From positions 1 through 55,000 of the forward strand of contig JACVTC010000195.1 in assembly GCA_016946835.1 (NCBI GenBank): a DNA stretch of 55,000 bases, read 5' to 3'. Source of the DNA: Neocallimastix lanati (nom. inval.) (Eukaryota > Neocallimastigomycota > Neocallimastigomycetes > Neocallimastigales > Neocallimastigaceae). The notes under the pieces were generated by a model. It searched no databases and was not told where the DNA came from. It was given only the letters and a program-made list of their open reading frames with translations. This document shows positions 22,992 through 32,994 of the stretch, piece by piece. Position 1 is the first letter of the stretch. Each line of letters begins with the position of its first letter. Made by a program: the position numbers and the translations under genes.

Positions 22992-25900
22992 ATGAACCAA
23001 GCAAATAATCAAGGCTTCTTAAGAAACACTCAGAAAACAGTAAATGATCCACCACTGTTTTCTGGTATCAAGAGGGAATTCGACGGGTTCCTAACCAGAG
23101 CCGAAATTGCTATGGAATCCAACCCACATGGAATTAATAATGACATCGCAAAAGTCAAATTCATAATTTCTTATTTAATTGGAGAACCTTTAGACTGGGC
23201 TTCGTCTTTGAGACGCAACAATGACGAAATTTTGAATTCCTATGAAAATTTCATTAATGAACTTAGAGCTCGTTATGGTGAAGAAGAAGTTAATACTGTA
23301 ATTGCTAATGGGAAACTTTGTTCAATCCGTCAACATAAGTTTGGCCGCGTTAACGATTACATTAATGAATTCAATAAAGTTGCAAGAAACTCAGACTTCA
23401 ACGAGTCTGCAAAAATATACATGTTTATCAAAGGATTACATTATAAAATGAGAGAACATCTTGCCGTGGTCAATCCGAACCCAAACAATTTAAGAGCTTT
23501 GTTTACTGACGTTATTAGCATTGAGAGTTTAACCAAAAGACACAGTATTAATGAATTTTATTTTCATCAATACAATCACCGAAACAACGCTAGTTCCAGT
23601 ACACAACTCACTAATAATGATCCCATGGAAGTTGACCTCTATCGAATCAAGAGAGGTCAAAGGAATACCAACTATTTCCCATCCAACAAGAAATTGTACC
23701 AGGAGAATGTTAACTCTAAGGAAGAAGAAAGAAGAAAAGGTCTTTGCTACTATTGTAAGCAACCAGGGCATCTTAAATTTAATTGCCCGAACAAGAAGAG
23801 GCCCGCTACAGTTAAAATGATCAACAAGAAAGAAAGAAATGATAATATTGCATCTACTAGCTTAAGAAGAATCAGAAGAATCAACAGCCAAGAAGATATT
23901 TTGAAAGTCAGAAAAATTGTTGAAGAGCAAAACTCACTCTTGACCAAGAAAAGTAACATTATTGATTTTTATATCAAAACAAACGATACAGAAGAAGTAA
24001 AGGCAAGAGTTTTGATTGATTCTGGATCAGATCTTAACTTTATTCACCCAGAATTTGCGAAGGCTTTTGGAATCAAAACCCAACAAATTGAAGAACCATT
24101 CCGTGTTACTGGTCTTGGTTACGGAATATCAACAGTTAAAAAGGAAACGGAGAAGTGCATTTTACGTTTAAAAAATCACTTAGAAATCATTCAATTGTAT
24201 GTACTCAGAATTCCTGATGTTGATATTATTTTAGGTCTACCTTGGATTGAGAAGCATTCGCCTTATAATTACCACGACGCAAAGAAGATCTCCTTTGGCT
24301 CAGGATTTTGCGCTAGACACTGTAATAACGGTAAAAGAAAAAGAAAGAACAAGATCAAGAACAAGAAAAAGAACAAAGGAAAAGAATCTGCTACCGACTT
24401 GGAAGAAAATAAAATTATTGAAGACTCAAGAAAAAGAAAATCTTTCTTTGAATCCGATTCCGAATCTGATTCTGAAGAAGAAATTTCTATTCGTGGCCGC
24501 CGAACTCGTATTAGAACTTGTACTGAATTTATTAATAGTGATAGCGATAGTGATATTAATGATACTTTTATGTTAGATAATTTTAGTGATAGTGATGATA
24601 TTATTGTTATGAATTGTGATAGTAAAATTAGTAAAAATAGTTTAAAGATCTTAAAGAAAATTTGTGAATCAAGTAAATGTAAGAAATTAAATGTAATTGA
24701 AAAATGTAATAATGAAAATAATAATTTAAATAAAGATGATGAAAAGGTCGAAGTACCTGAAATCTATTTGATGTTTAAAGAAGTGTTTAATGAAAATAAT
24801 TGTAATGTGTTACCTCCGCATCGTAATTATGATTGTGAGATTAAATTAAAAGATAATTGTAGTTTATTTTATGGACCGTTGTATCCTTTAACTGAGACGG
24901 AGAGAGAAGAATTAAAGAAATATTTAGAAGAAAATTTAAAAAAGGGTTTTATTAGAAAATCTTCTTCTCCCGCTGGAGCACCTATTTTATTTGTTAGAAA
25001 AAAGGATGGTACATATAGATTAGTTATTGATTATAGAAAATTAAATGAAATGACCATCCGTAACTCTTACCCTCTTCCTTTAATTAGTGAATTGTTGGAT
25101 AGAGTTAAAGGTGCTAAATATTTTACTAAGTTAGATTTAAAATCTGCCTATAACTTAGTAAGAATTAAAGAAGGTGACGAGTACAAAACTGCCTTTCGCA
25201 CAAGATATGGGCACTTTGAATATCTCGTTATGCCTATTGGGCTTAAGAATGCCCCTGCTACATTCCAACATTTTATAAATGATGTTCTCAGTGATTACTT
25301 AGATGATTTTGTAATCTCTTATATTGATGACATTTTAATTTATTCTAATACTTTAGAAGAACATCATGTACATGTCAAGAAAGTTTTAAGAAAATTGTTA
25401 GAGAATCATTTAGTTGTTAAATTAGAAAAGTGTGAATTTGATGTAACTGAAACTACTTTTCTTGGTTATGTTTTATCAAGAGATGGAATTAAAATGGATA
25501 AAGAAAAAGTTAAAGCAATTTTAGATTGGCCTGTTCCAACAAACGTTAAAGAAATTCAATCGTTTATTGGACTTTGTAATTATTACAGAATTTTTATTAA
25601 AGACTTTGCGAAAATTGCAAATCCTCTCCACAAATTAACTAGAAAAAATGTTCCTTTTAATTGGAGTTCTGAACAACAAAAAGCGTTTGATACTTTAAAA
25701 GAATTATTTACTACTGCTCCTATTTTGAAACATCCTGATAGCAACAAACAATTCATTGTTGAAACTGATGCTAGTAATTTTGCTGTTGGTGCAATTCTTT
25801 CTCAGGAATTTGATGGGCATTTGCATCCAATTGCTTTTATTTCTACTAGCTTAACTAAATCCCAAAGAAATTACCCTATCTATGACAAAGAACTTCTTGC

Positions 25901-27731
25901 TATTAAAGTTGCATTGGAAGGATGGAGACATTACTTAGAAGGAGCTCGCCATCAGTTTATTATTTATACTGATCATAAGAATTTAACTTTCCCTCGAAAA
26001 CCTGAACTTCTTTCCCAACGCCAAATTCGTTGGTATGAATTCTTATCTAGATTTGATTTTAAACTAATTTACAGAGCTGGTAAAAAGTCAGGTAAACCAG
26101 ATATTTTATCAAGACGTAGTGATCATTTATTTGCTAGTGTTCGTCCTATTTCATGCGTTATTAATTCATGTAGTTTTAAGAATGATTCTTTAATCTCCTC
26201 TATTCATGATTCTCTAGCTAATGATGAATTCTATTGCAAAATAACTGAATTTCTTAAAAATGATAATTCAAAAGATCCCCCTTTTAGTAAAATCGATAAA
26301 TTTTCTCTTGACAAAAATGGTTATTTACTTTTTGAAAATTTAATTTATGTTCCCAATAAAATTAGAATAAGAGTTTTAGAACTCCATCATGACTCTATTT
26401 CTGCTGGTCATTTTGGAATTAATAAAACTATTGAACTTATTTCTCGTAATTTCTGGTGGCCTAAATTACAAAAAGATGTTAAAATGTTTATTAAATCTTG
26501 TGAAATTTGTTCAAAATCCAAAATCCCAAGACATAAGCCATATGGTTTACTTTCTCCACTTTATACACCAAATAGAGCCTGGTCTGCTATCTCTATGGAT
26601 TTTATTGTTGAACTTCCGAAATCCAAAGATATGACCACTATAATGGTTGTTGTGGATCGCTTAACTAAAATGGCTCATTTTATACCATTTAGATGTCTTC
26701 CTACTGCTTCTATTGCTGCTGATTCTTTCATTGCTAATATTTTTAAACTTCATGGTTTCCCCGATTCTATTATTTCTGATCGTGGTTCTCAATTTACCTC
26801 TGATTTTTGGAATCGTCTTTGCTCTCTTTTAAATATTAAGCATTCTTTTTCTACTGCTAATCACCCGCAGACTGATGGTCAAACGGAGAGGGTGAACTCG
26901 ATATTGGAACAATATCTTCGTTGTTTCATTAACGAAAAACAAAATAATTGGTTTGATTTATTACCTTTTGCAGAATTTTCTTATAACAATACTTTACAAC
27001 AATCAATAAATCAATCACCATTTTTTGCAAATTATGGATTTAATCCAAAGTTTAATCCTGAGATTCCTTCAAACGAGAATCCACATAGAGCTGAAAAAAG
27101 AATATTGAATATTAACGAAAACATAAAGTTTTTAAAAGAAAATTTAGAACAAGCGAAAAAGACTTATAAAAAATATGCAGATTTAAAAAGAATAGATTCT
27201 CCTGATTTTAAAGTAGGAAATAAAGTTTATCTTTTAAAGGGTAATACAACAAAGAAAAATAAAAAATTATCTGATCAACTAATAGGACCCTTTGAAATCA
27301 TTAGAAAAGTTAGTGATTTAGCGTATGAACTTAAACTTCCTAATAATATGCGCTGTCACCCTGTATTCCATGTTTCGCTCCTCGAACCTTACCATGAAAA
27401 TGAATTCCCAAACAGAAGAAATACTCGTAGAAGAAATATTAATCTTACTACGGATACAATTAATAGAAGTCCTGAAAGAATAATTAAAATGAAAACTTTT
27501 AACAATAAAAATCGTTACTTGATTAAATGGAAAGGATGCGATTCTAATGAAAATACTTGGATCGATGAAGATCAAATTTTTGATAAACAATTAATACAAG
27601 AATACTATAGAAAAGAAAAGAAGAATAAATCTTCGAATATTAACAATGAATTTTGCCAACTACCTGAAGATTCGAACGAGTACTATGTTAGGCATAAATA
27701 TCAACCTTTTGTGATCGATCTTCCTTCCTAA
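22992..27731 (+). CDS. Element E Gag-Pol polyprotein with chromodomain
   Basis: A 1579-residue single frame from the first ATG (22992); the frame is open 22 codons farther upstream but without ATG. Order: capsid domain (FSGIKREFDGFLTRAE ... INEFNKVARN); zinc knuckle CYYCKQPGHLKFNC from about residue 252; aspartic protease VLIDSGSDLNF with Asp about 343; a Lys/Glu/Ser-rich linker with SDSDSD runs; RT with YIDD about 777; RNase H (VETDAS ... TDHKNL ... ILSRRSD); integrase HHCC (HFGINKTIELISRNFWWP ... CEICSK) and core residues in MDFIVELP, SDRGSQF and DGQTERVNS; HVSLLEPY; then a chromodomain (RYLIKWKGCDSNENTW) near residue 1508. Gag and Pol are fused with no frameshift, so their ratio must be set by another route such as processing or degradation. 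No lesion is seen. Confidence 0.95.
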   Translation: MNQANNQGFLRNTQKTVNDPPLFSGIKREFDGFLTRAEIAMESNPHGINNDIAKVKFIISYLIGEPLDWASSLRRNNDEILNSYENFINELRARYGEEEVNTVIANGKLCSIRQHKFGRVNDYINEFNKVARNSDFNESAKIYMFIKGLHYKMREHLAVVNPNPNNLRALFTDVISIESLTKRHSINEFYFHQYNHRNNASSSTQLTNNDPMEVDLYRIKRGQRNTNYFPSNKKLYQENVNSKEEERRKGLCYYCKQPGHLKFNCPNKKRPATVKMINKKERNDNIASTSLRRIRRINSQEDILKVRKIVEEQNSLLTKKSNIIDFYIKTNDTEEVKARVLIDSGSDLNFIHPEFAKAFGIKTQQIEEPFRVTGLGYGISTVKKETEKCILRLKNHLEIIQLYVLRIPDVDIILGLPWIEKHSPYNYHDAKKISFGSGFCARHCNNGKRKRKNKIKNKKKNKGKESATDLEENKIIEDSRKRKSFFESDSESDSEEEISIRGRRTRIRTCTEFINSDSDSDINDTFMLDNFSDSDDIIVMNCDSKISKNSLKILKKICESSKCKKLNVIEKCNNENNNLNKDDEKVEVPEIYLMFKEVFNENNCNVLPPHRNYDCEIKLKDNCSLFYGPLYPLTETEREELKKYLEENLKKGFIRKSSSPAGAPILFVRKKDGTYRLVIDYRKLNEMTIRNSYPLPLISELLDRVKGAKYFTKLDLKSAYNLVRIKEGDEYKTAFRTRYGHFEYLVMPIGLKNAPATFQHFINDVLSDYLDDFVISYIDDILIYSNTLEEHHVHVKKVLRKLLENHLVVKLEKCEFDVTETTFLGYVLSRDGIKMDKEKVKAILDWPVPTNVKEIQSFIGLCNYYRIFIKDFAKIANPLHKLTRKNVPFNWSSEQQKAFDTLKELFTTAPILKHPDSNKQFIVETDASNFAVGAILSQEFDGHLHPIAFISTSLTKSQRNYPIYDKELLAIKVALEGWRHYLEGARHQFIIYTDHKNLTFPRKPELLSQRQIRWYEFLSRFDFKLIYRAGKKSGKPDILSRRSDHLFASVRPISCVINSCSFKNDSLISSIHDSLANDEFYCKITEFLKNDNSKDPPFSKIDKFSLDKNGYLLFENLIYVPNKIRIRVLELHHDSISAGHFGINKTIELISRNFWWPKLQKDVKMFIKSCEICSKSKIPRHKPYGLLSPLYTPNRAWSAISMDFIVELPKSKDMTTIMVVVDRLTKMAHFIPFRCLPTASIAADSFIANIFKLHGFPDSIISDRGSQFTSDFWNRLCSLLNIKHSFSTANHPQTDGQTERVNSILEQYLRCFINEKQNNWFDLLPFAEFSYNNTLQQSINQSPFFANYGFNPKFNPEIPSNENPHRAEKRILNINENIKFLKENLEQAKKTYKKYADLKRIDSPDFKVGNKVYLLKGNTTKKNKKLSDQLIGPFEIIRKVSDLAYELKLPNNMRCHPVFHVSLLEPYHENEFPNRRNTRRRNINLTTDTINRSPERIIKMKTFNNKNRYLIKWKGCDSNENTWIDEDQIFDKQLIQEYYRKEKKNKSSNINNEFCQLPEDSNEYYVRHKYQPFVIDLPS

Positions 27732-27753
27732 AGTTAATCTCGCAGGAGCTCGA

Positions 27754-27768
27754 CTTAAAGGGCGAGAT
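27754..27768 (+). promoter_or_regulatory. Element E polypurine tract
   Basis: CTTAAAGGGCGAGAT sits immediately before the 3' LTR and would prime plus-strand cDNA. Upstream CTCGC pairs with GCGAG, giving a possible stem. Confidence 0.65.
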
Positions 27769-28540
27769 TGTAAAGATATTATTAATATCTTTAAATAATT
27801 TTAATTAAATTTAATCATAAATTTAAGTAAAATTAAAATAAATTTATTTGAAATCACGTGTATAAAATTATTGAAAATATTTTTAACATAATTTCGATTT
27901 TTTTCCCAATCATACTAATAAATTAAAAATTTCTCTTGTGAAACTAGTATTTGAAAATCATTTCTTTTTATGTAATTTAATTTAAATAATAAGAGTTAAG
28001 GTTTTTCACAAGATAAATTAACAACATGAAACTATGCAATTAGTCATGTTGAAACTTACGGCATTTTATGCTAAATTTATATTAAATAATTATGACAACT
28101 TTTATATTATTTTTAAATAGAAAATATATAATAAATTTACTAATAATATTTAAATAATAAATAAATAATAAATGAACTCAATTAGAATTGATTATATTTA
28201 TTTTAGTTATTAATTATAATTCTCTTTATTTAGTAATAGTTAATTATTTATTATTAGTTTAGGTTAGTACTGTTTTAAATAAATAGCTAGATAATATAAT
28301 TCAATAGGAATTATATATTATAAATGCAATAAGATAAAAATATAAATAGTTATCAAATTTCATGTATTTTAATCGATGTAATTGTTATTAACGATTTCTT
28401 GTTAATAACACTTTAAAATAAATAAAGATTTTAATATTTAAAAAATTAATAAAACTTGTTCTTTAAAACTATTATTTTGCGTTTTAGTGTTATTATTGAA
28501 GTGTTGATTTATAATCTATTTTTTTTATCAAAACTTTATA
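27769..28540 (+). repeat. Element E 3' LTR
   Basis: 772-bp copy of 21459-22230, followed by the second ATAAT duplication and the resumption of D pol. Confidence 0.93.
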
Positions 28541-28545
28541 ATAAT

Positions 28546-29191
28546 TAAATTTTTTTATGAATTTATGTTTTAAAAAATAATTTTTTAAAAATCTTTTTAT
28601 CACTGAATTAAACCGAGAATAATATTGTGGATTTTTATTAGTATTTTTATTAATTTTGTTATAAAAATGAGAATTTAAATAAGAATATAGGAAGTTTTTA
28701 TCATAGTCATAATGAATATTAAACTTCCTCATAAATTGGTTTCCAAAAAGTAGTTTTGTTGGGATACAATTCGAAATTAAAAATTTTTCTCTGAAATTTT
28801 TAAAATAAACTCTTTTATTTTCATTAATTTTGATTTGAAATTTTAGCCAAACATAATTCTTTATCTGGGTTGTATCACCAGAAATTCCTTTGACTAAAAT
28901 TTTTGATTTTAAATTATATTTTTTCAATTTTAATGTTTTTACTAATTCTTCTGTAATAAAATTACAGAAGGAGCCTGAATCTAACATCGATTCAGTTTTT
29001 AATTTATTATTATCATTTTTAATATTTTTTATATTATTTGAAAATGTTGTTGGAATATATGTATCAAATAAAAGGAAAGTTGAAGGTAATTTTTTATTTA
29101 CTACATTATTAAATGTAGGAAAATTATAATGAAGAATTCTTGTGTTTTTTATTATATTGGACTTCTGTTGAAGTCCATTGTTTAGTTTTTT
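28546..29191 (-). CDS. Element D protease (5' part of pol)
   Basis: The frame entered by a -1 slip at 29185-29191 runs open, without an ATG at its start, through a linker into an aspartic protease with the Asp-Ser-Gly triplet (MLDSGSFCNF) near 28980. It then continues through a Lys/Asn/Tyr-rich stretch to the E insertion point. The ATG at 28987 lies at the active site and is not a real start. The continuation is at 21458. Confidence 0.85.
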
Positions 29192-30259
29192 GTTTTATTA
29201 TTATTGCTTCTAGTTTTATTACTATTATAATTGTTATTATTGTAATTATTATTATAATTACTTTTGTTATTATAATTGTTATTAGAATTATAATTTTTAT
29301 CATGATTAATATGGGTACTAACGTGTTTTGAATGTTTATTATTACTGCTTCTAAAAAGTTTTGAATTACCATTATTTGTTTTTATTTGATTTTTTGTTTT
29401 TAATGTATTTTCAAGTAAAATACATTTAGTATAAATAGTACCAAGATCAACAGGGAATTCTTCCATTTCTTCAATTACTTCTTGGAATTTTGAATGTAAC
29501 CCATTATAAAAAATTAAAACTAAGGCTTCTTCACTGAATCCAAGACCATTCGAAAGAGTTCTAAATTGTTCAATATAATCATTTATTTTCCCATAATTAT
29601 GTTTCAATTTTATTAATTGAATCTTAGCTAATTTTTTGCTTGCAACGTTGGAAAATGCTTTTCTTAATTCAGTAGTCAATTCAGAAAGAGTTTTTGGGTT
29701 AGTATCCTTGTACGTAGCTAGATACCAATTACGAGCGCCATCCCTCAAACGGGATTTAATAAAGTTAATTTTGATATCTTCTGTAGCTTCTGAATTTGGA
29801 TATGTTTTAAAAGTATCTTCACAAAGTTGACAGAATAGATCAGTTTCTTTAGTATCTCCAGAGAAAAATCCAGGTTCAGGAACTTGTTGTAAACGGTTTG
29901 AAAAAGCATTCCTCATAATAACATCATTGTCATCATCACGTCTAGTAGTGGTAGATACATTATCCTCTTGTGTTTGACTAGTAGAAGGAATATCATTTGT
30001 AGCAATATTTATATTTAACTTTTCATCTAAAATTTTTGTTAAATTAGATAATTGATTAATAATATTTTTATTATCTTTGTAAAGTGTATAAAGTTTTTTT
30101 TTGTAAGTCCTTGTTATATTCATTAAAATCTTCTTTTAATAAAAAACTATCATTAACAGAAGAAGCCAATTCGGATACAGTAACTTGGGCGTCAGACCTT
30201 AATTTATTAACTTCTGACATTGGAGCAATGTCAGCCCATACATTATTGTAAAAAGACAT
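29182..30259 (-). CDS. Element D Gag, with a one-base frame shift in an A9 run
   Basis: Gag in two overlapping frames. The N-terminus (ATG at 30259, MSFYNNVWADIAP) runs to a stop at 30071. The capsid part (29182-30123) has PGFFSGDTKETDLF ... YIEQFRTLSNGLGF and an Asn-rich tail, without a zinc knuckle I can recognise. The frames meet at an A9 tract (T9 on plus at 30094-30102); removal of one A joins them. That suggests either a homopolymer indel in this copy or a sequencing error. Gag ends TAA directly after AAAAAAC. Confidence 0.8.
29185..29191 (-). promoter_or_regulatory. -1 frameshift heptamer AAAAAAC, element D gag/pol
   Basis: In the Gag frame: A AAA AAC TAA, a classical slippery heptamer abutting the stop. 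The -1 frame is open into protease. Confidence 0.8.
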
Positions 30260-30293
30260 ATTAAAGTAGTAACCAAAACTAGGGTAAGGTTAT

Positions 30294-31029
30294 TGTTAAA
30301 ATTAAGATATAAAATAGTTTTATGATTAATAACGTTACTAGGTTAATATGTTGAATTATATATTAATAATCCAACAATAATTAATTAATAATAATATAAA
30401 AATAATATAAGATAAATAGTTAAGTTATTTAAACACTTAATATCTAAGAATACTTTAAATAATAATTTCTTTGAAGGATTTATGGAAATATTTATTTATT
30501 GAATTATTAGTATATAATTATTGTAAGTACAATAACCTTACAAAGAACATAAAAGATAGATTTTTACATCTTTCTTTTATACTTTGTAAGTTACATAATA
30601 ATAATATTTAATTATAAAATATTAATAACATAGTAATATGAATATTAATAAAATATTAAGATAATAACAATATCGATATGTTTAAAATATTTAATATAAC
30701 TAAATAAATTTAATTTATAATTATATAATTAATTTGAATAATTAAAAATAGTAGTTAATATATATGATGTAAACATATATATAAACATAATATAAATAAA
30801 TACATGTGACGTCATATGTAGATAATTGAAATTATTAATATAAATCTTATTTACTAATATTCTCAGAATTATTAGGCCTAAGATAATTCCTTAAATATTA
30901 AATAAGAATTTATATTAATTATTAATTATTTAAATATATATATTATTTATAATTAAATAAATAATATTTGTTAACTATTGAAATGTAAATAACTGAAATT
31001 GAGATTTCAATTCAGTTATAATTTCAACA
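30294..31029 (-). repeat. Element D 5' LTR
   Basis: 736-bp copy of 16903-17638, ending TTTCAACA, followed by the AAATA duplication and the rest of the C LTR. Confidence 0.93.
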
Positions 31030-31034
31030 AAATA

Positions 31035-31510
31035 TAATAATTAATTATATCACAATAATAAATAATAATATAAAATTATTCAAATTTATTTAATTAATTA
31101 ACAGCCAATAGGATTTAAATTATAGTAAATTAAAAGTATAAAAAGAAAAATTATTATAAATTTTTTAAAGGGTGGTTTTTTTTGGAGAAAATAGATATAC
31201 ATTAGTTAAGATAAATATATTCGGGGAATATATTTATTTATAAAATATAATATAGTAATAAGTTAGAAATAAATAGTTAATAAGATTTTTTTATAATACT
31301 TTATTATAAAATTGTATTACGACATAATAAATTAAATAAAATAAAATAAAACGACAAAAATAATTCTTAAAATTCTGTTTTAAAATAAAGTGTGTAGTAA
31401 TTATATATTTCTATATTAGAATACACTATTTTATTTTATACTATCTTGCAAACTCACAAAAATATTGATACTAAAATATTAATAATAAAGATTAATAAAA
31501 TAACGTATCA
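31035..31510 (+). repeat. Element C 5' LTR, remaining 476 bp
   Basis: Continues the LTR begun at 16850 and matches 38479-38954, ending AACGTATCA. Two differences from the 3' LTR are visible. Confidence 0.92.
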
Positions 31511-31516
31511 AAATTT

Positions 31517-31533
31517 TGGCGCCCAACGTGGGG
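31517..31533 (+). promoter_or_regulatory. Element C primer-binding site
   Basis: TGGCGCCCAACGTGGGG, six nt after the 5' LTR. The primer tRNA would end GTTGGGCGCCA with acceptor GCCCAAC. This resembles tRNA-Lys 3' ends known as retroviral primers, but the tRNA is not in the window, so the assignment is tentative. Confidence 0.75.
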
Positions 31534-31668
31534 GGAAAGCAAGATTTAATAAAGAAGTATGAAAATAATAAGGAAATAATAATTACAAATAAATTATTTA
31601 ATAATAAACCATAATTTTATAATTTTTTTTATATAATCATTACCATTAAAAATTACAAAAATCTTAAA

Positions 31669-32994
31669 ATGTTTGATGCAGCTAAATTGCAAAGAATCTT
31701 ACCATTGTTAATCAATTATGGTAAAGATGTGGAAAGTTGGATAACAGATTTTTCCAAAACGATGGAACTTTATGATATAATGGAACCTCGACTCATTTTT
31801 ACATGGGCTAAAGAGGCCGTGGAAGAAGATATTCAAGGCGCATTAAATTCATTAGTAAAAGGAAGAGGTGACTCAATCAGATATCCTACATTAAAGGAGA
31901 TTCAAGATACAATAGAAGAACATTTACATATAACTGAGAATGATAAATGTTCTGTTCTTAAATCTTTAAAAATTAATGAAGACGAGTCGTTAAAAAAGTT
32001 TAATTACAAATATAAAAAATTATATAATAAACTCAGTTTGGAATATAGAAGACTTATTTCGGTCAAAGATTATACAAATGCTATTAGTTCTCGAGTATTT
32101 CCCTGTTCAAGAGTTATGATAGCGGAATGTGAAACAATAAATGAAGCATTTAAAATAGCTGAGGTAGCTGAAGAAGCTGAAAAAGAAATATCCAATGCAA
32201 ATCAAAGGAGCAAAATTAATAATAATATGGGAACAAACATCATGTTTACTCAAAACCATACTAATAATAATGTATTATTGAATCACCCTTTTTACGAAAA
32301 TCTTCACTCAAGACAACTACCAATGAATCAAGATGGAAATAATACCTTTATTGGAGAAAACAATTGGAATTTTAGAGCTAGCTCATGGAACAATAATAAC
32401 TCTAGGAATCCAAATTATTCGAATCATGCGGTAAATTTAAGAAATCATATGAATTATTATTCAAATAACAGTAATAATTACGTTAATAGAATGCCAAGAA
32501 GGAATTCAATAAATGGATATAATAATAAAATCAATTATGATAGGTATTCGAACAATAACAAAATCAACAATCATTATATGAATTTTAATATGATGAATAA
32601 TACGAACAAAATGAGTAATAATCAATTACTCAATGAAGGAGAAGATAACCAAAATAATATTGATTTAAAAAATATAAATAATAATATGATGACTAATAAT
32701 AATAAAGAATATAACAATCAAATGACTAATGGTAACACAATTAACACTAATAATATGACTCAATCTTTTAGCTACCAAAATAGGAAAAAATATCATAGTA
32801 GAACAGAAAACAACAATGTCATTAATACCTTAGTAACCAAAAATAATAATAAATTTAATGATGACAACAATTATCATGTGAATTGTTATCGTTGTACAAT
32901 GGAGGGACATAGAGCTTCAGAATGTCCGTACACATTTAAACAATTGGCTGAAATGGAAGAACAGGGTTTGATTAATAAACCTTTAAACCAATAA
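31669..32994 (+). CDS. Element C Gag
   Basis: 441-residue Gag from ATG (MFDAAKLQRI). The N-terminal capsid-like domain (ESWITDFSKTMELYDI ... LKKFNYKYKKLYNKLSLEYRRLI) resembles that of A and F in its central helices. A very long Asn/Met/Tyr-rich spacer follows, then one zinc knuckle CYRCTMEGHRASEC from about residue 406. It packages element RNA. It ends CCT TTA AAC CAA TAA, so Pol is reached by -1 slippage. Confidence 0.9.
   Translation: MFDAAKLQRILPLLINYGKDVESWITDFSKTMELYDIMEPRLIFTWAKEAVEEDIQGALNSLVKGRGDSIRYPTLKEIQDTIEEHLHITENDKCSVLKSLKINEDESLKKFNYKYKKLYNKLSLEYRRLISVKDYTNAISSRVFPCSRVMIAECETINEAFKIAEVAEEAEKEISNANQRSKINNNMGTNIMFTQNHTNNNVLLNHPFYENLHSRQLPMNQDGNNTFIGENNWNFRASSWNNNNSRNPNYSNHAVNLRNHMNYYSNNSNNYVNRMPRRNSINGYNNKINYDRYSNNNKINNHYMNFNMMNNTNKMSNNQLLNEGEDNQNNIDLKNINNNMMTNNNKEYNNQMTNGNTINTNNMTQSFSYQNRKKYHSRTENNNVINTLVTKNNNKFNDDNNYHVNCYRCTMEGHRASECPYTFKQLAEMEEQGLINKPLNQ
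32982..32988 (+). promoter_or_regulatory. -1 frameshift heptamer TTTAAAC, element C gag/pol
   Basis: T TTA AAC CAA TAA in the Gag frame. The -1 frame is open through MFKNNDSC and on to 33266. Confidence 0.8.

Larger units (their letters stand above)
21459..28540 (+). mobile_element. Element E: intact chromovirus nested in D pol
   Basis: A 7.08-kb plus-strand Ty3/Gypsy element with 772-bp LTRs that look identical (21459-22230 and 27769-28540). The termini are TGTAAAG/CTTTATA, an imperfect inverted repeat. One long gag-pol frame carries every expected domain plus a chromodomain. It is the youngest layer of the C > D > E nest and a candidate active element. The bases after the 5' LTR (ATAACAATTACC) contain no TGG primer site. 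Confidence 0.94.
16903..31029 (-). mobile_element. Element D: Ty3/Gypsy chromovirus-like element, nested in C and split by E
   Basis: Minus-strand element with 736-bp LTRs (16903-17638 and 30294-31029; about four substitutions seen) and a clean 5-bp target duplication AAATA (16898-16902 and 31030-31034). Gag, a frameshift heptamer, protease, RT-RNase H-integrase and a degenerate chromodomain are present. Pol is interrupted at 21458/28546 by E but reads through cleanly when E and one ATAAT copy are removed. The first internal bases after the 5' LTR (ATAACCTTACCC) contain no TGG primer site. Confidence 0.93.
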
